The notes beneath the pieces were generated by a model. That model saw nothing but the letters and a program-made list of their open reading frames with translations. It did not search any database and was not told where the DNA came from. Source: Nocardioides soli (lineage in GTDB: Bacteria > Actinomycetota > Actinomycetes > Propionibacteriales > Nocardioidaceae). Taken from it: a DNA stretch of 64,000 nucleotides. The translations under genes and the position numbers were made by a program. Location of the stretch: the NCBI RefSeq assembly GCF_014191495.1, contig NZ_JACHWR010000003.1, forward strand, positions 744,501 through 808,500. The letters are read 5' to 3'. Shown one piece after another: positions 8,325 to 16,661 of the stretch; within the stretch, counting starts at the first letter, position 1, and each line of letters starts with the position of its first letter.

Positions 8325-9494
8325 ATGCAGTTCGGGATCTTCACCGTCGGCGACGTGACCACCGACCCCACCACGGGTCGCACGCCGACCGAGCACGAGC
8401 GGATCAAGGCCACGGTTGAGATCGCGAAGTTGGCCGAGGACATCGGCCTCGACGTGTTCGCCACCGGCGAGCACCACAACCCGCCGTTCATCGCCTCCGC
8501 ACCGACCACCACGCTGGCCTACATCGGCGCGCAGACGAAGCGGATCATCCTGTCGACCGCGACCACGCTGATCACCACGACCGACCCGGTGCTGATCGCC
8601 GAGAACTACGCGAAGCTCCAGCACCTGACCGACGGCCGCGTCGACCTGATGATGGGTCGCGGCAACACCGGCCCGGTCTACCCGTGGTTCGGCAAGGACA
8701 TCCGCCAGGGCATCAACCTGGCGGTCGAGAACTACGCGCTGCTGCACCGTCTCTGGCGCGAGGACGTCGTGAACTGGGAGGGCCGGTTCCGCACCGCACT
8801 CCAGGGCTTCACCTCGACCCCGAGGCCGCTCGACGGCGTGCCGCCGTTCGTCTGGCACGGGTCGATCCGCAGCCCCGAGATCGCCGAGCAGGCGGCGTAC
8901 TACGGCGACGGCTTCTTCCACAACCACATCTTCTGGCCCGCCGGACACACCCAGCAGATGGTCGACCTCTACCGTCGTCGCTACGAGCACTACGGCCACG
9001 GCGCGTACGACGAGGCGATCGTCGGTCTGGGCGGCCAGTTCTTCATGCGGAAGAGCAGCCAGGACGCCGTCAACGAGTTCCGTCCGTACTTCGACAACGC
9101 GCCGGTCTACGGGCACGGCCCCTCGATGGAGGACTTCACCGAGGCCACGCCGCTGACCGTCGGGTCGCCGCAGCAGGTGCTGGAGCGCACCCTCGGCTTC
9201 CGCGACTACGTGGGCCACTACCAGCGCCAGATGTTCCTGGTCGACCACGCCGGGCTGCCGCTCAAGACCGTCCTGGAGCAGCTCGACCTGCTCGGCGAGA
9301 TCCTGCCCGACCTGCGGAAGGGAATGGCCGAGGGCCGCCCGGCCAACGTGCCGGACGCCCCGACCCACGCGTCGCTGGTCGCCGCCGCGGGTGGCCCGAA
9401 GGACTCGACGGTGTACGCCGAGGCCGACAGCGCCACCGGCCACCGGGCCGAGGACGCCGACGGCGTCGACGAGGGAATCGAGGGAACGGCATGA
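8325..9494 (+). CDS. LLM-class flavin-dependent oxidoreductase (CE1758-type)
   Basis: 389 aa. It has the luciferase-like monooxygenase TIM barrel: MQFGIFTVGD at the N-terminus, an early FATGEHH strand, LTDGRVDLMMGRGN and VDHAGLPL near the end. The pairing with an FMN reductase in an ATGA overlap is the CE1758/CE1759 'LLM duo' arrangement found in many actinobacteria. The enzyme would use reduced flavin supplied by its partner to oxidise an organic substrate, which is unknown. The last 40 residues are low-complexity (Ala/Gly/Asp-rich), beyond the conserved domain. Confidence 0.85.
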   Translation: MQFGIFTVGDVTTDPTTGRTPTEHERIKATVEIAKLAEDIGLDVFATGEHHNPPFIASAPTTTLAYIGAQTKRIILSTATTLITTTDPVLIAENYAKLQHLTDGRVDLMMGRGNTGPVYPWFGKDIRQGINLAVENYALLHRLWREDVVNWEGRFRTALQGFTSTPRPLDGVPPFVWHGSIRSPEIAEQAAYYGDGFFHNHIFWPAGHTQQMVDLYRRRYEHYGHGAYDEAIVGLGGQFFMRKSSQDAVNEFRPYFDNAPVYGHGPSMEDFTEATPLTVGSPQQVLERTLGFRDYVGHYQRQMFLVDHAGLPLKTVLEQLDLLGEILPDLRKGMAEGRPANVPDAPTHASLVAAAGGPKDSTVYAEADSATGHRAEDADGVDEGIEGTA

Positions 9495-10111
9495 CCAGGC
9501 TCGTGGTGGTCTCCGCCGGGTTGTCCAACCCGTCGTCGACCACGCTGCTGGCCCAGCGGCTCACCGCCGCGACCGTCGAGGCGCTGGAGGAGGTCGAGGT
9601 CACGCACGTCGAGCTGCGCGACCTGGCCCACCAGCTGACCGACCAGCTGCTGACCGGGTTCCCCGGTCCGGAGCTGGCGGCGGCGCAGGCGGCGGTCGCC
9701 GAGGCCGACGGCCTGATCGTCGTGACGCCGATCTTCTCCGCGTCGTACTCCGGCCTCTTCAAGACGTTCTTCGACGTCCTCGAGACCGGTGCGCTGGACG
9801 GCAAGCCGGTGCTGGTCGCCGCCACCGCGGGCACTGCCCGCCACTCACTGGTGATCGAGCACGCGCTGCGCCCGCTGTTCGCCTACCTGCACGCGGTGGT
9901 CGTGCCGACCGGCGTCTTCGCTGCCACCGACGACTTCGCCGGCACCGACCTCGACAGCCGGATCGGCCGGGCCGCCGGCGAACTGGCCGCCCTGATGGGC
10001 AAGGTCAGCCGCGTCGACACGGTCGTCACGAAGCGGCGCACCGTCGAGGACGAGTTCGCCGCGGTCACGCCGTTCGAGGAACTGCTCCGCCAGGCCTCCC
10101 ACGGTGGTTGA
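9491..10111 (+). CDS. NAD(P)H-dependent FMN reductase (CE1759-type)
   Basis: 206 aa. Flavodoxin-like fold: VVSAGLSNPSSTTLLA (about residues 5-20, phosphate-binding loop), TPIFSASYSGLFKTFFD (about 79-95, flavin-contact loop) and AATAGTARHS. It starts at an ATG overlapping the stop of the LLM oxidoreductase (ATGA), so the two are made together and it probably feeds reduced FMN to that enzyme. Its C-terminus reads ...HGG-stop, where GGT GGT TGA is the first part of a 42-bp repeat. The natural end of the gene may have been altered by repeat insertion. Confidence 0.85.
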   Translation: MTRLVVVSAGLSNPSSTTLLAQRLTAATVEALEEVEVTHVELRDLAHQLTDQLLTGFPGPELAAAQAAVAEADGLIVVTPIFSASYSGLFKTFFDVLETGALDGKPVLVAATAGTARHSLVIEHALRPLFAYLHAVVVPTGVFAATDDFAGTDLDSRIGRAAGELAALMGKVSRVDTVVTKRRTVEDEFAAVTPFEELLRQASHGG

Positions 10112-10647
10112 GGAAGGCGCGCTGGCGCCTGCCTGGAAGCCATCGTCGGCGGTCCGGTGGTTTCGAGGCTCGTCGCTGGCGCTCCTCGCACCTCAACCAC
10201 CGTGGTGGCAGGCGGTGGTTGAGGAAGGCGCGCTGGCGCCTGCCTGGAAGCCATCGTCGTCGGGTCCGGTGGTTTCGAGGCTCGTCGCTGGCGCTCCTCG
10301 CACCTCAACCACCGTGGTGGCAGGCGGTGGTTGAGGAAGGCGCGCTGGCGCGTGCCTGGAAGCCATCGTCGTCGGGTCCGGTGGTTTCGAGGCTCGTCGC
10401 TGGCGCTCCTCGCACCTCAACCACCGTGGTGGCAGGCGGTGGTTGAGGAAGGCGCGCTGGCGCGTGCCTGGAAGCCATCGTCGTCGGGTCCGGTGGTTTC
10501 GAGGCTCGTCGCTGGCGCTCCTCGCACCTCAACCACCGTGGTGGCAGGCGGTGGTTGAGGAAGGCGCGCTGGCGCGTGCCTGGAAGCCATCGTCGTCAGG
10601 GAACGGTGGTTGAGGAAGGCGCGCTAGCGCCTGTCTCGAAACCACCA
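10103..10647. repeat. Tandem array of 112-bp composite repeat units (cluster B)
   Basis: Units begin GGTGGTTGAGG at 10103, 10214, 10326, 10438 and 10550 (spacing 111, 112, 112, 112), with a final canonical 42-bp element at 10605-10647. Each unit joins an A-like half (GGAAGGCGCGCTGGCGC) and an opposite-facing arm ending CCTCAACCACC, separated by a GGAAGCCATCGTCGTCGGG linker. Copies are almost identical apart from CCTGCCTGG versus CGTGCCTGG. The stretch has no plausible gene; all open frames here repeat with the array. It separates the FMN-reductase gene from the 3' end of the large minus-strand operon. Confidence 0.9.
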
Positions 10648-10697
10648 CCCAGGCGGGACCGCGGTGACTCCCGGACGGCCGTGGGCGACGCGCGCTC

Positions 10698-11870
10698 CTA
10701 GGCCCGCTCCTCCGCCCGGCCCGACGTCAACAGCAGCGGCCCGTTCTCGAGCACGCGGATCGCGGTGAGTGCGAGCGTCGCGGCACCGTCGAGGACGGCG
10801 CGGTCGCCGTCCGGCCCTCCGGCGTAGTCGGCGAAGCTCCGGGTGTGCAGCGAGACCTCGGCGGGAGCGGCCTTGATGAGGGGATGGATCGACGGCACCG
10901 CGTGACTGACGTTGCCCATGTCCGTGCTGCCGACGACGGTGGTGCCGTCCTCGGGCACGTCGACCGTGCGCCCGATCTCGGCGGCGCTCCGGACGTAGAG
11001 GTCGAGCAGGGCCTCGCTGGTGACCATGTCGTAGTACACGCGACCGATCGGCTCCCTGCTCATGTTGCAGCCGGCGGCGGCCGCACCGGCCTCCAGGCAG
11101 GACTGCACGCGAGCGACCAGGCTCTGGAGGCCGTCCATCGTGGGGGAGCGCATGTACCACTCGGCCTCGGTCCACTCCGGCACGATGTTGGGCCGGGTGC
11201 CGCCACGGGTGATGACCCCGTGGACCCGCTCGTGGCGGGCGAGGTGCTGACGCAGCGCCGCCACGTTCAGGTAGCCCAGCACCGCGGCGTCGAGGGCGTT
11301 GCGGCCCAGCTGCGGCGCGGCCGCGGCGTGCGCGGCGAGGCCGCGGTACTCCACGCGGGTGCGCTCGATCGCGATGGTGTTCATCTCGGTCAGGTCGCGA
11401 CCCGCGGGATGGACCATCATCGCCGCGTCCACGCCCTCGAACGCGCCACGCTCGAGCATGTAGACCTTGCCCCCGCCGCCCTCCTCGGCCGGCGTCCCCA
11501 GCACCACGATCCGCCCGCTGTGCCGCTCCGCGAGTGAGCGGGCCGCCACGATCGCGGCACCCGCCCCCGCGGCGGCGATGAGGTTGTGCCCGCAGGCATG
11601 GCCGATCTCCGGCAGCGCGTCGTACTCGCAGATGATCGCGACGGTCGGCCCCGCGCCGGCGTCGATCTCGGCGCGGAAGGCCGTGTCCAGGCCGTAGGCC
11701 GAGCGGGTGACGGCGAACCCGGCACTCTCGAGCAGGTCGGTCAGCAGACCGTGGGCACGCACCTCCTCGAAGGCGAGCTCGGGGTGGCGGTGGATCTCCC
11801 GGGACAGCTCGACGAGGCTGTCGGCCTCGGCGGCTACAGCACCGGCGACGCGGTCCTTGAGGGTGGGCAT
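10698..11870 (-). CDS. M20-family amidohydrolase/metallopeptidase
   Basis: 390 aa. M20D-type dinuclear zinc hydrolase: HRHPELAFEE (about residues 28-37), CEYDALPEIGHACGHN (about 82-97, metal-binding His and Cys), EEGGGGK (about 128-134, catalytic Glu) and a small dimerisation domain in the middle. The family cleaves amide bonds of N-acyl amino acids and similar compounds. The ATG at 11870 has CAGGAG upstream; an upstream in-frame extension is rejected. It lies 58 bp after the molybdenum-hydroxylase large subunit and is the last gene of the operon, where it would hydrolyse an amide late in the pathway. The exact substrate is unknown. Confidence 0.85.
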   Translation of the reverse strand: MPTLKDRVAGAVAAEADSLVELSREIHRHPELAFEEVRAHGLLTDLLESAGFAVTRSAYGLDTAFRAEIDAGAGPTVAIICEYDALPEIGHACGHNLIAAAGAGAAIVAARSLAERHSGRIVVLGTPAEEGGGGKVYMLERGAFEGVDAAMMVHPAGRDLTEMNTIAIERTRVEYRGLAAHAAAAPQLGRNALDAAVLGYLNVAALRQHLARHERVHGVITRGGTRPNIVPEWTEAEWYMRSPTMDGLQSLVARVQSCLEAGAAAAGCNMSREPIGRVYYDMVTSEALLDLYVRSAAEIGRTVDVPEDGTTVVGSTDMGNVSHAVPSIHPLIKAAPAEVSLHTRSFADYAGGPDGDRAVLDGAATLALTAIRVLENGPLLLTSGRAEERA

Positions 11871-11928
11871 GATGGGCGGCTCCTGTCGTGAGGGGCTGAC
11901 GAAACGTGGCGAGGGGTGCGGGTGAGGG

Positions 11929-14316
11929 CTAACTCGTCGCAACACCGCTTCCGTCGATCGCCTCCAGCAGTCGCTCCGGCCGCAACGGCACCTCCGTGAC
12001 GAAGACACCCGTGTCGGCCAGGGCGTCGTCGACCGCGGCGCACAGCGCGGGTGCCCACGGCAGCGTGCCGGCCTCGCCGACCCCCTTGACGCCGCTCCCG
12101 CTCGCCGGTGAGGGCGTCTCCATGTGGCCCAGCCGCAGGGGTGGGAAGTCGGTGGTCCGCGGCAGTCGATAGCCGTGGAAGTCGGGGTTCGTCAGCCGTG
12201 CGTCCGCGTCGTAGACGAGCTCCTCGAAGAGCGCGCCGGCCAGCGCCTGCACCGACCCTCCGACCAGCTGCCCCTCGACCACGTCGGGGTTGATCACCAC
12301 GCCGCAGTCGTCGACCATGGCGCCGTCGAGCAGCCTGACCTCGCCGGTCTCGGCGTCCACCTCGACCAGCGCGGCGGCGGCGCCGTAGGAATAGGTCATG
12401 GCGGTGGGGTCGTAGACGGCGCGCCCCTGCAGGGTCCCGGAGAAGCCGTCGCCGGCGAGGGTCAGGTCGCGGTACGCCGCACGGCCGATCTCGGCATGGG
12501 TGAGGCGGCGTCCGGGGACGCCTCGGACGCCGACCCCGTGCTCGTCCATCACCAGCTCGGCCGGGTCGGCCTCGAGCCGGTCGGCGGCGAGCCCGAGCAC
12601 CTGGTCGCGCAGCTCGACGCCCGCCAGCCGCGCGGCCTCGCAGCCGACGGCGGCGCCCCGGCTCCCGGCCGTGCCGTAACCGGTGTAGGGACAGCGGTCC
12701 GTGTCGCCCGAGACCACCTCGACGCGCTCGGGTGGCAGGCCGAGCTCGTGGGCGACGGTCTGCGCGATCGTCGTGAGGATGCCCTGGCCCAGCTCGGCCT
12801 GCCCGGTGTAGACGGTGACCTGGCCGCCGGCGTCCATCCGGGCCACGGCCTCGTCGAACCCGGCCTGCTCCACGCCGATGGCCGTCATCACCCGACTGGG
12901 GCCGATGCCGGTGGACTCCACGAAGCAGGCGTAGCCCATGCCGACCCGGCGTCCGGCGCTCCGTGCCTCCCGGATGGTGTCCGGCCAGCCGGCGTCGACC
13001 GTGAGCGCCTCGACCCGGCTCAGGCACTCGCGGTAGTCACCGCTGTCGAGTCGCGCCAGGATGCCGTTGGCGTAGGGCATCTCCTCCGGGGTGACCAGGT
13101 TCCGCCGGCGCAGCTCCTGCGGGTCGAGGCCCATGGTCCGGGCGAGCCTGTCGACCGTCCGCTCGATCGCGAAGACGGCCTTCGGCGCGCCCCACCCTCG
13201 ATAGGAGCCGTACGGCGACCGGTTGGTCATCACGCCGCGGGCCCGGACCCGGATGTTCTCGATCCGGTAGGCACCCGGCAGGCTCACCGCGGCGAGCCAG
13301 ACCGGCCCCATGCCGACGCTGCTGAGCTCGCCGCCCAGGGTGCCGACGACGTCGCCGCGCAGTCCGACGATCCGGCCGTCGGCGTCCGCGGCGAGCGCCA
13401 CCTTCAGGTGCTGCTGGCGTGCGTGCGAGCTGGCGACGAAGCTCTCGTCGCGGTCCTCGACGTACTTGACCGGCCGGCCGGTGCTTCGGGCCAGCAGGCA
13501 GGCGAGGATCTCCTCCCCGTAGTAGTTGGCCTTGGTACCGAAGCCACCGCCGACCGCCGGGATCCGGACCCGCACCCGCGCCTGGGGCACCCCGACGACC
13601 TCGCTGACCACCTCGCGGACCCGGTTCGGGGACTGGCTGTTGATCCAGACCTCGAAGCGCCCGGCGACCGGCTCGTACTCCACGACGCAGCCGCGGGTCT
13701 CGAGCGGGGCGCCGAAGGAGCGACCGAAGTCGAACTCCTCCTCGACGACGTACGCCGCATCCGCGAACGCCCGGTCCGTGTCCCCGGTGCCGTAGACCTG
13801 CTCGCCGAACACGTTGTCGGGCCACTCCGGCACCAGCAGCGGAGCGCCCGGCGCGAGCGCCTCCGCCACGGTGGCCACGACCGGGAGCGGCTCGTAGTCG
13901 ACCGCGATCAGCTCCAGCGCGTCCTCCGCGAGGGCCCGGGACTCCGCGGCCACGGCGGCGACGACCTGGCCGTGGTAGCGAACCCGGTCGACGGCCATCG
14001 CCCGGGTCTGCGGGGTCCGTTGGCCGGTCAGCTGCCAGTAGACCGGATGCGGTCCGGCCCGGTCGAGAACTTCGGCGCCGGTCAGCACCGCGTGGACGCC
14101 GGGCAGCGCCCGGGCCGCCGCCACGTCGATGCCGCGTACGAGGGCGTGGGCGTGCGGGCTGCGCAGCATCGCCACGAAGAGCGTGCCGGGAGGCTCGATG
14201 TCGTTGACGTAGTGGGCGGCACCGCTGAGCGCGGCCGGCAGGTTGACCATCGCGGCGGTCTCGCCAACGCTGTCGCGCTGGGGCGCGATGGACGCGTGGT
14301 CGCGGCGCACGCTCAT
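11929..14316 (-). CDS. Molybdenum hydroxylase large (molybdopterin-binding) subunit, xanthine dehydrogenase family
   Basis: 795 aa. It contains the cofactor-binding motifs of the xanthine oxidase/CO dehydrogenase family: GGGFGTKANYYGEE (about residue 256), YRGWGAPKAVFAIER, GQAELGQGILT, and GVGEAG (about residue 745, containing the catalytic Glu). The CO-dehydrogenase-specific active-site loop with a Cys is not evident, so a substrate hydroxylase is favoured. It starts at an ATG overlapping the stop of the iron-sulphur subunit (ATGA). With the next two genes it makes a complete L-S-M heterotrimer that inserts water-derived oxygen, typically next to a ring nitrogen or an aldehyde carbon. The substrate cannot be read from the sequence. 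Confidence 0.9.
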   Translation of the reverse strand: MSVRRDHASIAPQRDSVGETAAMVNLPAALSGAAHYVNDIEPPGTLFVAMLRSPHAHALVRGIDVAAARALPGVHAVLTGAEVLDRAGPHPVYWQLTGQRTPQTRAMAVDRVRYHGQVVAAVAAESRALAEDALELIAVDYEPLPVVATVAEALAPGAPLLVPEWPDNVFGEQVYGTGDTDRAFADAAYVVEEEFDFGRSFGAPLETRGCVVEYEPVAGRFEVWINSQSPNRVREVVSEVVGVPQARVRVRIPAVGGGFGTKANYYGEEILACLLARSTGRPVKYVEDRDESFVASSHARQQHLKVALAADADGRIVGLRGDVVGTLGGELSSVGMGPVWLAAVSLPGAYRIENIRVRARGVMTNRSPYGSYRGWGAPKAVFAIERTVDRLARTMGLDPQELRRRNLVTPEEMPYANGILARLDSGDYRECLSRVEALTVDAGWPDTIREARSAGRRVGMGYACFVESTGIGPSRVMTAIGVEQAGFDEAVARMDAGGQVTVYTGQAELGQGILTTIAQTVAHELGLPPERVEVVSGDTDRCPYTGYGTAGSRGAAVGCEAARLAGVELRDQVLGLAADRLEADPAELVMDEHGVGVRGVPGRRLTHAEIGRAAYRDLTLAGDGFSGTLQGRAVYDPTAMTYSYGAAAALVEVDAETGEVRLLDGAMVDDCGVVINPDVVEGQLVGGSVQALAGALFEELVYDADARLTNPDFHGYRLPRTTDFPPLRLGHMETPSPASGSGVKGVGEAGTLPWAPALCAAVDDALADTGVFVTEVPLRPERLLEAIDGSGVATS

Positions 14317-14825
14317 CGCTCGGTCACCTCCCCGGTCGCCGGGTCGGTCGCCGGGTCGGTCGCCCCGTCGACCGCGCGCAGGACGCCGGCGACGATGCTC
14401 TCGTAGCCGGTGCAGCGACACAGGTTCCCGGCGAGCCGCTCACGGACCGAGTCGGCATCGGGCCGGGGCTCCTCGGCCAGCAGCTCGGAGGCGGTCATCA
14501 GCATCCCGGTCGCGCAGAATCCGCACTGGAAGGCATTGCCGCAGGCGAAGCTCTCCTGCAGCCGCTGGAAGCAGGCGTCGTGGGCGGCGAGACCCTCGGC
14601 GGTCTCCACCTGGGCGCCCTCGGCCTGGATCGCGAAGACCAGGCAGGACCGCACCGTGCGCCCGTCCAGCCGGACCGTACAGGCACCGCAGGCACCGTGC
14701 TCGCAGCCGAGCCGGACGCTCCGCGTGCCCTGGGTACGCCGCAGCGCGTCCGCCAGGGTCTCGCGGGGCTCGACCCGCAGCTCGACGTCACTGCCGTTCA
14801 CCGCCAGCCGGACCGTGTCAGTCAT
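14313..14825 (-). CDS. Molybdenum hydroxylase small subunit, [2Fe-2S]
   Basis: 170 aa, the usual length for this subunit. The plant-ferredoxin-type cluster ligands are in GCEHGACGACT (about residues 40-50) and a later Cys in VRSCLVF. The C-terminal helical domain carries the second cluster in CGFCATGM (about 101) and CRCTGY (about 135). Electrons pass from the molybdenum centre through these clusters to FAD on the neighbouring subunit. It overlaps the FAD-subunit gene by 8 bases and the large-subunit gene by 4. Confidence 0.93.
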   Translation of the reverse strand: MTDTVRLAVNGSDVELRVEPRETLADALRRTQGTRSVRLGCEHGACGACTVRLDGRTVRSCLVFAIQAEGAQVETAEGLAAHDACFQRLQESFACGNAFQCGFCATGMLMTASELLAEEPRPDADSVRERLAGNLCRCTGYESIVAGVLRAVDGATDPATDPATGEVTER

Positions 14826-15669
14826 CGTCCACCCCCATCGATGCGACCAGGGCCCTCCTGATCGCGGTGCGGCCGAGCCGACGCCGATAGGCCGCCGACA
14901 TCGCGGCTCCGCCCAGCGGCTCGAGGTCGGTCGCCGCCGCGGCCGCGTCCGCGAACAGCTCCGCGCCGGGCAGCTGACCGGCCAGCGCCCGCTCGGCCGC
15001 GGCCACCCGGCGGCCGGGATCACTGGTGCCGAAGATCGACACCCGCGGATCCCGGATCACGCCCCGCTCGTCGCTGGCGTAGGAGACCAGGCAGCCCAGG
15101 GGACGGTCCTGGCCGACGCGCAGCTTGACGGCGGCGTACCGCGACGCCGGCTGCCTCGGGAACCTGACCTCCGTGAGCAGCTCGCCCGGCCGCAGCACCG
15201 TCGCGAAGTCCGTCGCGAAGAAGTCGGCGGCGGTCAGCTGCCGCTCGTCCTCCGCGCCGCGGACGACCAGCCGCGCGTCCAGCAGCGCCGCCAGTGCCGG
15301 CAGTTCGCCACACGGGTCGGCGAAGCAGAGGCTGCCGCCGACCGTGCCCCGGTGGCGAGTGCCGACGAAGCCGATCAGGGCGATCGCCCGGGCCACGACG
15401 GGCTGCACCCGGGCGACGACCGGATGCAGCTCGAGGTCCCGTTGACGGGTCATCGAGCCGACCACGATCTCCGCATCGGTGACCTCGACGCCGGCGATCT
15501 CCGGCAGCGCGTTCAGGTCGCAGACCCGCGCCGGGCGCAGCTGGCGGCGGACCATCGAGGGCACCAGGGACTGGCCGCCGGCCAGCGCCATGGTGCCGTC
15601 GAGCGCCACGGTCGCGAGCGCCTGCTCCAGCTCCGTGGGCCGGACGTAGTCGAAGCTCGCCGCCTTCAT
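14818..15669 (-). CDS. Molybdenum hydroxylase medium subunit, FAD-binding
   Basis: 283 aa. FAD-binding motifs of the CoxM/XdhB family: LAGGQSLVPSM (about residues 30-40) and HRGTVGGSLCFADPCGELPA (about 110-130). The C-terminal CO-dehydrogenase flavoprotein domain follows. It starts at an ATG overlapping the stop of the LLM oxidoreductase (ATGA) and runs 8 bases into the small subunit, giving the order M-S-L in transcription. Confidence 0.92.
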   Translation of the reverse strand: MKAASFDYVRPTELEQALATVALDGTMALAGGQSLVPSMVRRQLRPARVCDLNALPEIAGVEVTDAEIVVGSMTRQRDLELHPVVARVQPVVARAIALIGFVGTRHRGTVGGSLCFADPCGELPALAALLDARLVVRGAEDERQLTAADFFATDFATVLRPGELLTEVRFPRQPASRYAAVKLRVGQDRPLGCLVSYASDERGVIRDPRVSIFGTSDPGRRVAAAERALAGQLPGAELFADAAAAATDLEPLGGAAMSAAYRRRLGRTAIRRALVASMGVDDD

Positions 15670-16661
15670 GCCACCTCACCGCCGCTCACGAACCGCGGCC
15701 GCACCTCGTCGGCGATCAGCTCCAGGCTCTCCAGCGCGGCGGCGACCGGGAGCCGCCCCGGCCGCACCCGCAGCTGGAGGTCGGTGACGCCGAGGTCGGC
15801 GTACTCCGCGGTCCGCTCGGCGACCTGCGCGGGCGTGCCCACCAGGCAGAGCTGGTCGCGGTCGAGCTCCGGATCTCTCCGGTCGACCAGCCCGGTCGCG
15901 CGGTACGCCGCCAGCAGCGGCGCGACGTGCTCCCGGTAGCGGGCCAGCGCTTCCCGCTCCGTGGCCGCGACCACGGCGAAGCGGTTGACCGAGACCGAGC
16001 CGACCGTCCCGGGCGCGGCCGCCTCGCGGTAGCGGCGTACCTGGCGCGCGATGAGGTCACGCGAGTAGCCGGACGAGGCGACGAAGCCGTCCGCCAGGGC
16101 CGCCGCCCGCTCGGCGGACACCTTGCGGGCGCCCCCGAGGAGGATCCGCGGACCGCCCTCCTGCACCGGTCCGGGCACCAGGTCGACGCACCCCTCCGGC
16201 AGGGAGAAGGAGCCGGACCAGGCCTCCCGGAGCAGCCGCACCGTGCTCTCCAGCCGCCGACCCAGTGCCTCGGGGGCGATGCCGAAGACCCGCCACGCGG
16301 CCGGCGAGCCGAGGCCGAGGCCGAGGGTCAGTCGCCCGCCGCTGAGCTGGTCGACCAGCGCGCTGTCGTAGGCCAGCCGGCGTGCGTCCCACCCGGCGAG
16401 CAGGCTGACGCCCGCGACCAGCCGTACGCCGGTCAGTCGGTGTGCGAGCGCGGCCAGCATCATCAGGGCGTTGGGGCCGTGGAACCCCATCGCGTCGGAG
16501 CGGGAGAACACGTAGCTCTCACCGGCCGACAGCGCGTCGTACCCGGCCGCGCCCACCAGGTCGAGCACCGGGTCGAGCTCGGCCAGCCGCTCGGCGTACG
16601 TCTGGCCCGGGGGCGCCGCGAAGTCGAGCGCGACGCCGAAGCGCGGCGCCGGCCCGCTCAC
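15666..16661 (-). CDS. LLM-class flavin-dependent oxidoreductase
   Basis: 331 aa from a GTG at 16661 that overlaps the stop of the DUF1116 gene (GTGA). Luciferase-like TIM barrel: FGVALDFAAP at the N-terminus, then AGYDALSAGE, LSGGRLTLGLGLGSP, ILLGGARK and DLGVTDLQLRVRPG. These features are typical of F420- or FMN-dependent mono-oxygenases and reductases. It is one of two such enzymes in the operon. Translational coupling to a DUF1116 gene on one side and the molybdenum hydroxylase on the other suggests it acts on the same metabolite series. Cofactor (F420 or FMN) cannot be decided from sequence alone. Confidence 0.85.
   Translation of the reverse strand: MSGPAPRFGVALDFAAPPGQTYAERLAELDPVLDLVGAAGYDALSAGESYVFSRSDAMGFHGPNALMMLAALAHRLTGVRLVAGVSLLAGWDARRLAYDSALVDQLSGGRLTLGLGLGSPAAWRVFGIAPEALGRRLESTVRLLREAWSGSFSLPEGCVDLVPGPVQEGGPRILLGGARKVSAERAAALADGFVASSGYSRDLIARQVRRYREAAAPGTVGSVSVNRFAVVAATEREALARYREHVAPLLAAYRATGLVDRRDPELDRDQLCLVGTPAQVAERTAEYADLGVTDLQLRVRPGRLPVAAALESLELIADEVRPRFVSGGEVA

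Noticed and set aside
10103..10647. Possible CRISPR array
   Set aside because: Spacing is regular but the intervening sequence is the same in every unit, units are 112 bp, and no cas genes are present. It is a plain tandem repeat.
11929..15669. Aerobic carbon monoxide dehydrogenase
   Set aside because: The gene trio has the same architecture, but the large subunit lacks an evident CO-specific Cys active-site loop, and the context is a catabolic importer operon rather than cox accessory genes.
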